Below, piece after piece: positions 59,192 to 64,000 of a stretch of DNA of 64,000 nt (the stretch's first letter is position 1; each line of letters begins with the position of its first letter). A program made the translations under genes and the position numbers. This stretch comes from Pseudomonas sp. G34 (lineage in GTDB: Bacteria; Pseudomonadota; Gammaproteobacteria; Pseudomonadales; Pseudomonadaceae). The DNA lies in NCBI RefSeq assembly GCF_031119625.1, contig NZ_JAVHZV010000027.1:124001-188000 (forward strand), given 5' to 3'. Below the pieces are notes generated by a model that worked only from the letters and a program-made list of their open reading frames with translations, did no database searches and had not been told where the DNA came from.

Positions 59192-60742
59192 GTGCCCTTG
59201 CGCGTGCTCTTTATCGCTCTGCTGATGCTCGGCGGCTGTACCAACCAGGTGCCGATCATCCCCAGCCAGGCGCTGCCCGCCGCCGACTCCTCGTTTGGCG
59301 CAGCCCTGCAGCGGCGCGCCGCCGAACACCAGGGCCATTCCGGCTTTCGCCTGCTGCCGGCCAGCAACGAGGCCTTCGCCGCCCGCGCCGAGCTGATCCG
59401 CGCGGCGCAGCACAGCCTCGACCTGCAGTACTACATCGTGCATGACGGCCTGAGCACCCGCGCCCTGGTCAAGGAACTGCTGCAGGCCGCCGACCGCGGC
59501 GTGCGCATCCGCATCCTGCTCGATGACACCACCAGCGACGGCGAGGACTACAGGATCGCCCTGCTCGCTGCCCACCCGAATATCCAGGTTCGCGTGTTCA
59601 ACCCGCTGCACCTGGGTCGCCTGAACGGCGTCACCCGGGTGATCGGTCGCGGCCTGAACCTCTCCCAGCAGCACCGGCGCATGCACAACAAGCTGTGGCT
59701 GGCCGACAGCGCGGCAGCCATCGTCGGCGGGCGCAACCTGGGCGACGAGTATTTCGACGCCGAGCCGAACATGAACTTCACCGACATCGACATGCTGTCG
59801 GTCGGGCCGGTGGCCAGGGATCTGGCAGAGAGTTTCGATCAATACTGGAACAGCCGGCTGAGCAAGCCCATCGATGAATTTGTCTGGCGCCAGCCCTCGC
59901 AGAAGGATCTGGACAAAGCCCGCAGGGGTCTGCGCGACTACCTGGACAGCGCTCGCGTCGAGCAGCCGGAGCTCTACGAGCGCCTGCTCGCCTACCAGCA
60001 CAGCCCCAAGCTCGAGGTGTGGCTCGACGAGCTGATCTGGGCGCCGGGCGTCGCCCTGTGGGATGCGCCGAGCAAGGTGCTGGCCAGCGGCGAGCCCGAC
60101 CCGCACTTGCTGCTCACCACCCAGCTGGCGCCGCACCTGCAGGGCGCCAAGAGCGATCTGGTGATGGTCTCCGCCTACTTCGTGCCCGCGCCAGCCGGCC
60201 TGCAATACCTGATCGGCCTGGCCGACAACGGCGTGGATATCCGTTTGCTCACCAACGCCCTGGAAGCCACCGACGTGCCGGCCGTGCACGGTGGTTACGC
60301 GCCCTACCGGCAGGAAATGCTCGAGCACGGCATGCGCCTGTTCGAGCTGCGCAGCCAGCCGGGCGCAGACTCGCCACCGGCCTACAGCTTCAGCGGCAGT
60401 TCCAACTCCAGCCTGCACAGCAAGGCCATCGTCATCGACAAGCAGAAATCCTTCGTCGGCTCGTTCAACGTCGACCCGCGCTCGGTGCTGTGGAATACCG
60501 AGGTTGGCGTGCTGGTCGACAGCCCGCAGCTGGCCGCCTACCTGCGCGAGCTGGCGTTGCAGGGCATGAAGCCCTCGGTAAGTTACGAGGTGCGCCTGCA
60601 GCCCGATGGCAACGGCACGCGCATGGTCTGGGTCGGTGAGGACGATGGCCAGGCATTCGTCCTCACCGAGGAACCCGGCAGCCGCTGGCGGCGCTTCAAT
60701 GCCTGGTTCGCCCGGGCCATCGGCCTGGAGAAAATGCTATAG
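59192..60742 (+). CDS. Phospholipase D-family lipoprotein (cardiolipin synthase C-like)
   Basis: 516 residues. A lipoprotein signal ends LMLGGC with Cys16 as the lipidation site. Two HKD motifs are present: HNKLWLAD (165-172) with GGRN after it and HSKAIVID (409-416) with GSFN after it, as in ClsC/YmdC. The start is GTG at 59192, 8 bp after GGAGG; the TTG at 59177 is less likely. It may make or hydrolyse phospholipids at the membrane. The next genes in P. aeruginosa are similar (PA5310-like). Confidence 0.88.
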   Translation: MPLRVLFIALLMLGGCTNQVPIIPSQALPAADSSFGAALQRRAAEHQGHSGFRLLPASNEAFAARAELIRAAQHSLDLQYYIVHDGLSTRALVKELLQAADRGVRIRILLDDTTSDGEDYRIALLAAHPNIQVRVFNPLHLGRLNGVTRVIGRGLNLSQQHRRMHNKLWLADSAAAIVGGRNLGDEYFDAEPNMNFTDIDMLSVGPVARDLAESFDQYWNSRLSKPIDEFVWRQPSQKDLDKARRGLRDYLDSARVEQPELYERLLAYQHSPKLEVWLDELIWAPGVALWDAPSKVLASGEPDPHLLLTTQLAPHLQGAKSDLVMVSAYFVPAPAGLQYLIGLADNGVDIRLLTNALEATDVPAVHGGYAPYRQEMLEHGMRLFELRSQPGADSPPAYSFSGSSNSSLHSKAIVIDKQKSFVGSFNVDPRSVLWNTEVGVLVDSPQLAAYLRELALQGMKPSVSYEVRLQPDGNGTRMVWVGEDDGQAFVLTEEPGSRWRRFNAWFARAIGLEKML

Positions 60743-61879
60743 CGCTACCTGTTCGTCGAAGGCATGGGGCCGCCAGGCCAGCCAGATGAACGCCACGGCC
60801 CCCGCTGCCATCAACAGCGGCAGCGCATGCCCGCTGACCCACTGGCTCACCGCGCCGGTGGCCAGCGGCCCGATCAGGCAACCGATACCCCAGAGTTGCG
60901 CCACATGGGCGTTGGCGCGCACCAATTGGTCGTCGCGAAAGCGCTCGCCGATCAGGATCAGCGACAGGGTGAACAGGCCACCCGCGCTGGCACCGAACAG
61001 CACCAGCACCGGCCAGATCAGCGGGGTGTGCAGCAGCAGCGGAATGCCCAGGCTGGAGAACAGCAGCACCACCCCGCACAGGCGGAACAGGGTGACCCGC
61101 GAAAGGCGGTCGGCGAGCAAGCCGATGGGCAGCTGCAGCACCGCATCACCCACCACCACCACGCTGGCCATGAGCAATGCCACTTCCTGGGTGAAGCCCT
61201 GGCGCAGGCCGTAGATCGGCAGCAGGGTGAGCATCATCGCCTCGAACGCGGCGAACAGCATCACCGCCCAGGCGATGGCCGGCATGCGCTGGCAGAACAC
61301 CAGCAGGCCGCGCCCGGAGGCGCTGTGCGCATCGACCTTGGGCGCGCCGGTGCGACCGATCAACATCAGCGAGCCGCCAATCAGCAGCGTCACGCCAAAC
61401 CAGAATCCCAGGTCGGTCTCGGTGCCCAGCACGCTGAGCAGCAGCGGCCCGCACAGCTGGCTGAGCGCATAGCCGGTGCCGTACAACGCCACCAGGCGAC
61501 CGCGCCACTTTTCCACCGCCAACTGGTTGATCCAGCTTTCGCCGAGGATGAACACCACGGTCAGGGTCATCCCCAGCAGCAGGCGCAGCAGGATCCATAC
61601 CGGGTAGCTTTGCAGCAGTGCCAGCCCGCTGACCGACAGCGCACCGGCCAGCAGGCACAGCTGCATCAGTCGCGGCGTCGGGCAGCGCGCCGCCAGCCCG
61701 CCGGCCAGCGAGGCGCCCAGCAGCACGCCAATGGCCGGCGTGGCCGCCATGATGCCAATGGCGAACGAGCCGTAGCCCCAGCTCTCCAGGCGCAGCGACA
61801 CCAGTGGCATGGTCACGCCCATGGCCAGGCCGATGCTGATCACCGCCGCGCATACCGCGAAGTAGGTTGCCCAACGCAT
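60737..61879 (-). CDS. MFS transporter (YcaD-like)
   Basis: 380 residues, about 12 membrane helices. Helix 1 starts WATYFAVCAAVISIGLAMGV; between helices 2-3 LAGGLAARCPTPRL replaces the usual MFS motif A. VVFILGESWINQLAVEKWRG is a family mark of YcaD-like proteins. The substrate is unknown. The 3' end overlaps the convergent phospholipase gene by 6 bp. It lies downstream of the aldehyde dehydrogenase gene on the same strand. Confidence 0.88.
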   Translation of the reverse strand: MRWATYFAVCAAVISIGLAMGVTMPLVSLRLESWGYGSFAIGIMAATPAIGVLLGASLAGGLAARCPTPRLMQLCLLAGALSVSGLALLQSYPVWILLRLLLGMTLTVVFILGESWINQLAVEKWRGRLVALYGTGYALSQLCGPLLLSVLGTETDLGFWFGVTLLIGGSLMLIGRTGAPKVDAHSASGRGLLVFCQRMPAIAWAVMLFAAFEAMMLTLLPIYGLRQGFTQEVALLMASVVVVGDAVLQLPIGLLADRLSRVTLFRLCGVVLLFSSLGIPLLLHTPLIWPVLVLFGASAGGLFTLSLILIGERFRDDQLVRANAHVAQLWGIGCLIGPLATGAVSQWVSGHALPLLMAAGAVAFIWLAWRPHAFDEQVAL

Positions 61880-61901
61880 TACTGACTCCCCAACGAAGCA
61901 C

Positions 61902-61932
61902 AGCGGCCGGGCTCTGGGAGCCCGGCCGCTGG
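61902..61932 (-). terminator. Strong stem-loop between the aldehyde dehydrogenase and MFS genes
   Basis: Perfect 14-bp arms CAGCGGCCGGGCTC / GAGCCCGGCCGCTG with a 3-base loop (TGG). The T-run is poor, so termination may be partial. It lies after the aldehyde dehydrogenase stop codon. Confidence 0.65.
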
Positions 61933-61974
61933 TCTGCTCAAGCGCGCTGGTTGGCGCGCCTCATCCTTGCAGGA

Positions 61975-63468
61975 TCAGAGTTTGATCCAGGTGGCTTTCA
62001 GTTCGGTGTACTTGTCGAAGGCGTGCAGCGACTTGTCACGACCGTTGCCCGACTGCTTGAAGCCGCCGAACGGTGCGGTCATGTCGCCGCCGTCGTACTG
62101 GTTGACCCACACGCTGCCGGCGCGCAGGGCGCGGGCGGTCAGGTGCGCCTTGGAGATGTCCGCCGTCCACACTGCTGCGGCCAGGCCGTATACGGTGTCG
62201 TTGGCGATCTGCACGGCCTGCTCGGCGCTGTCGAAACCGATCACCGAGAGCACCGGGCCGAAGATTTCCTCGCGGGCGATGGTCATGGCATTGGTCACGC
62301 CGTCGAAGATGGTCGGCTCGACATAGGTACCGCCGCTCTCCTCCAGGGTGCGCTTGCCGCCGATCAGCAACTTGGCGCCATCCTTGTGGCCGGCCTCGAT
62401 GTAACGCAGCACGGTGTTCATCTGCTGGCTGTCGACCAGCGCACCGACGTTGGTGTCCGGGTCCAGCGGGTTGCCGGCCTTCCAGCCTTGCAGCGCCTCG
62501 ACCACCATCGGCAGGAAGCGCTCCTTGATCGAGTTTTCCACCAGCAGGCGCGAGCCGGCGGTGCACACCTCGCCCTGGTTGAAGGCGATGGCGCTGGCCG
62601 CGGACTCGGCGGCCGCCTTGAGATCCGGCGCATCGGCGAAGACGATGTTGGGGCTCTTGCCGCCGGCCTCCAACCACACGCGTTTCATGTTCGATTCGCC
62701 GGCGTAGATCATCAGCTGCTTGGCGATCTTGGTCGAACCGGTGAACACCAGGGTGTCGACGTCCATGTGCAGCGCCAGTGCCTTGCCCACGGTGTGGCCG
62801 TGGCCGGGCAACACGTTGAACACGCCCGCCGGAATGCCGGCTTCGACGGCCAGGGCGGCCACCCGAATGGCGGTCAGCGGCGATTTCTCGGACGGCTTGA
62901 GGATCACCGAGTTACCGGTGGCCAGGGCCGGGCCGAGCTTCCAGCTGGACATCAGCAGCGGGAAGTTCCACGGCACGATGGCCGCCACCACGCCGACCGG
63001 CTCGCGGGTCACCAGGCCGAGCTGGTCATGGGGCGTCGGCGCGACTTCGTCGTAAACCTTGTCGATCGCCTCGGCGCTCCAGCGGATGGCGTTGGCCGCG
63101 GCGGGAATGTCGATGCCCAGGGAGTCGCTGATCGGTTTGCCCATGTCGAGGGTTTCCAGCAGCGCCAGCTCCTCGGCGTTGGCCATCAGCAGCTCGGCGA
63201 AGCGGATCATCTTGGCCTTGCGCTTGGCCGGGGCGATACGCGACCACACACCGGAGTCGAAGGCGGCCCGCGCCGACTTGACCGCCAGATCGGCATCGGC
63301 CAGGTCGCAACTGGCGACCTGGCCGAGCACTCGACCATCGACCGGGCTGATGCACTCGAAGGTTTCACCGCTCTGCGCAGCCTGGTATTCACCCTGCACG
63401 TAGGCGCGGGTCTCGATCTTCAGAGCCTTGGCACGTTGCTCCCAGTCGGTACGGGTCAAACCGGTCAT
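61975..63468 (-). CDS. Aldehyde dehydrogenase (PauC/KauB-like)
   Basis: 497 residues, NAD(P)-dependent. Catalytic Cys302 in FNQGEVCTAGSR and Glu267 in WLEAGGKSPN; nucleotide-contacting VPWNFPLLMSSWKLGPAL and FTGSTKIAK are clear. P. aeruginosa KauB/PauC (PA5312) acts on gamma-glutamyl-aminobutyraldehyde and 4-guanidinobutyraldehyde, matching context with the PauB-like oxidase and PauR. ATG 63468 is chosen for the usual MTGLTRTDWE start with GAGGATGAT upstream. Confidence 0.9.
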   Translation of the reverse strand: MTGLTRTDWEQRAKALKIETRAYVQGEYQAAQSGETFECISPVDGRVLGQVASCDLADADLAVKSARAAFDSGVWSRIAPAKRKAKMIRFAELLMANAEELALLETLDMGKPISDSLGIDIPAAANAIRWSAEAIDKVYDEVAPTPHDQLGLVTREPVGVVAAIVPWNFPLLMSSWKLGPALATGNSVILKPSEKSPLTAIRVAALAVEAGIPAGVFNVLPGHGHTVGKALALHMDVDTLVFTGSTKIAKQLMIYAGESNMKRVWLEAGGKSPNIVFADAPDLKAAAESAASAIAFNQGEVCTAGSRLLVENSIKERFLPMVVEALQGWKAGNPLDPDTNVGALVDSQQMNTVLRYIEAGHKDGAKLLIGGKRTLEESGGTYVEPTIFDGVTNAMTIAREEIFGPVLSVIGFDSAEQAVQIANDTVYGLAAAVWTADISKAHLTARALRAGSVWVNQYDGGDMTAPFGGFKQSGNGRDKSLHAFDKYTELKATWIKL

Positions 63469-63871
63469 CTGATCATCCTCTTCGTCGGTGAAGGCGCTGA
63501 GCGCCTGGTGGCCACTATAGGGCACCTCTAAAAACTAACTGCGTTGCCATCGCGGCGTTAAAAACAGGCTCGGATGCGAGTCCAATCAAAATGCTCATTT
63601 ACAACACGTAAACTCCGCTTTTTCACCTGTTTTTGCCTTGCGCTGGCTGCCTCGCCTAGGTTTTTTGAGGTGCCCTACGGCCAAAAACTGCGAACCACAC
63701 TAAACCAGCGCTCGCAGAATTTTCAATATTCTTGACAGTTGGTGGCTAAACGCCCTTGCTGCGTTCGTTTTTTTAAACATAGACTCGAACAACTCGTTAC
63801 GCCGCGCCGCCCCCGACCTGCAACGGCCGTGGCAGGATCGACGTACGTTCACGTTGACCAGGAAAGCGCAT
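63469..63871. other. 403-bp gap holding a MITE-like element
   Basis: Outside the 160-bp element at 63518-63677, the sequence contains a TTGACA (63732-63737) without a clear -10 and no gene. Confidence 0.5.
63518..63677. mobile_element. MITE-like 160-bp element with terminal inverted repeats
   Basis: Ends TAGGGCACCTC (63518-63528) and GAGGTGCCCTA (63667-63677) are perfect inverted repeats, extended by TAAAAAC / GTTTTTT. Interior segments also mirror each other (GTTAAAAACAGGC and CACCTGTTTTTGCC), so the whole element can fold on itself. No coding capacity. It lies about 50 bp upstream of the aldehyde dehydrogenase start. Confidence 0.65.
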
Positions 63872-64000
63872 ATGAATATCCAGCAGATCGTCGATTTCGC
63901 CCAGGGCGCAGGCAGCACCGAGAGCTACCGCCCGGCGGCCGAAAAGATCCTCAAGGGTGACCCGCAGCAGCAGGTGCGTAACCACTACGCCAGCCCGTGC
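63872..64000 (+). CDS. Cupin-domain protein, N-terminal fragment (cut by window edge)
   Basis: 43 codons visible from ATG at 63872 with CCAGGAAAGC upstream. The start MNIQQIVDFAQGAGSTESYR, then KILKGDPQQQVRNHYASPC, matches the N-terminus of short Pseudomonas cupin (DUF861/Cupin_3) proteins. The barrel itself lies beyond the window, so the call is provisional. Confidence 0.65.
   Translation, partial: MNIQQIVDFAQGAGSTESYRPAAEKILKGDPQQQVRNHYASPC

Overview
The window is a high-GC chromosomal segment of a Pseudomonas species (genus from gene content and order; species not determinable by eye). Support comes from several runs typical of the genus: mpl-ubiX; ispH-(toxin-antitoxin)-fkpB-lspA-ileS-ribF-murJ opposite rpsT; rplU-rpmA-obg-proB opposite ispB; and rep ... 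xpt-cycB-pauR-dadX-ridA-dadA opposite an Lrp gene, followed by gamma-glutamyl-polyamine oxidase and aldehyde dehydrogenase genes as in P. aeruginosa. No rRNA, tRNA, CRISPR array, prophage or intact transposase gene was seen. Genes are dense, and most long antisense frames are GC-driven shadows.

Layout. 1-5.3 kb: end of an aldo/keto reductase gene, a TetR regulator, a YigZ-family protein, a hydroxyacid dehydrogenase, a block of nested palindromic repeats, then lipoprotein-ubiX-mpl on the minus strand. 5.5-7.1 kb: MtfA-type peptidase and inorganic pyrophosphatase. 7.15-12.95 kb: a sulfane-sulfur detoxification locus. A FisR-like sigma-54 activator is translationally coupled to a membrane thioredoxin-fold protein on the minus strand. 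Divergently from it run a persulfide dioxygenase-type enzyme, a DUF442/sulfide:quinone oxidoreductase fusion and a TauE-type exporter, behind a full-consensus -24/-12 promoter. 13-14.8 kb: dienelactone hydrolase and a PAS-GGDEF protein. 14.9-30.6 kb: housekeeping genes for isoprenoids, lipoprotein processing, flavins, peptidoglycan, ribosomal proteins, Obg, proline and quinones. These are interrupted by a RelE/ParE-type toxin-antitoxin pair and a chemoreceptor, and end with a small gene carrying a Fur-box match. 30.7-31.3 kb: a 530-bp imperfect palindromic element. 31.4-38 kb: FKBP isomerase, small conserved proteins, a Lon-like protease and ornithine decarboxylase. 38-46.6 kb: chemoreceptor, LysR regulator, MATE pump, GGDEF-EAL protein and Rep helicase. 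47-60.7 kb: UPF0158 protein, xpt, CoA-transferase, cytochrome c5, PauR-type regulator, the dad D-amino-acid cluster with its Lrp regulator, a polyamine oxidase, a DUF1127/MocR divergent pair and a phospholipase D-like lipoprotein. 60.7-64 kb: an MFS transporter, an aldehyde dehydrogenase with a 160-bp MITE-like element just upstream, and the start of a cupin gene.

Functionally, the 7-13 kb block forms a sulfide/persulfide oxidation module. The activator carries three cysteines spaced as in FisR, SQR makes sulfane sulfur from sulfide, the dioxygenase oxidises it to sulfite, and the exporter could remove sulfite. The 50-63 kb block links D/L-alanine catabolism with polyamine catabolism. Palindromic REP-like repeats occur in at least four intergenic positions.
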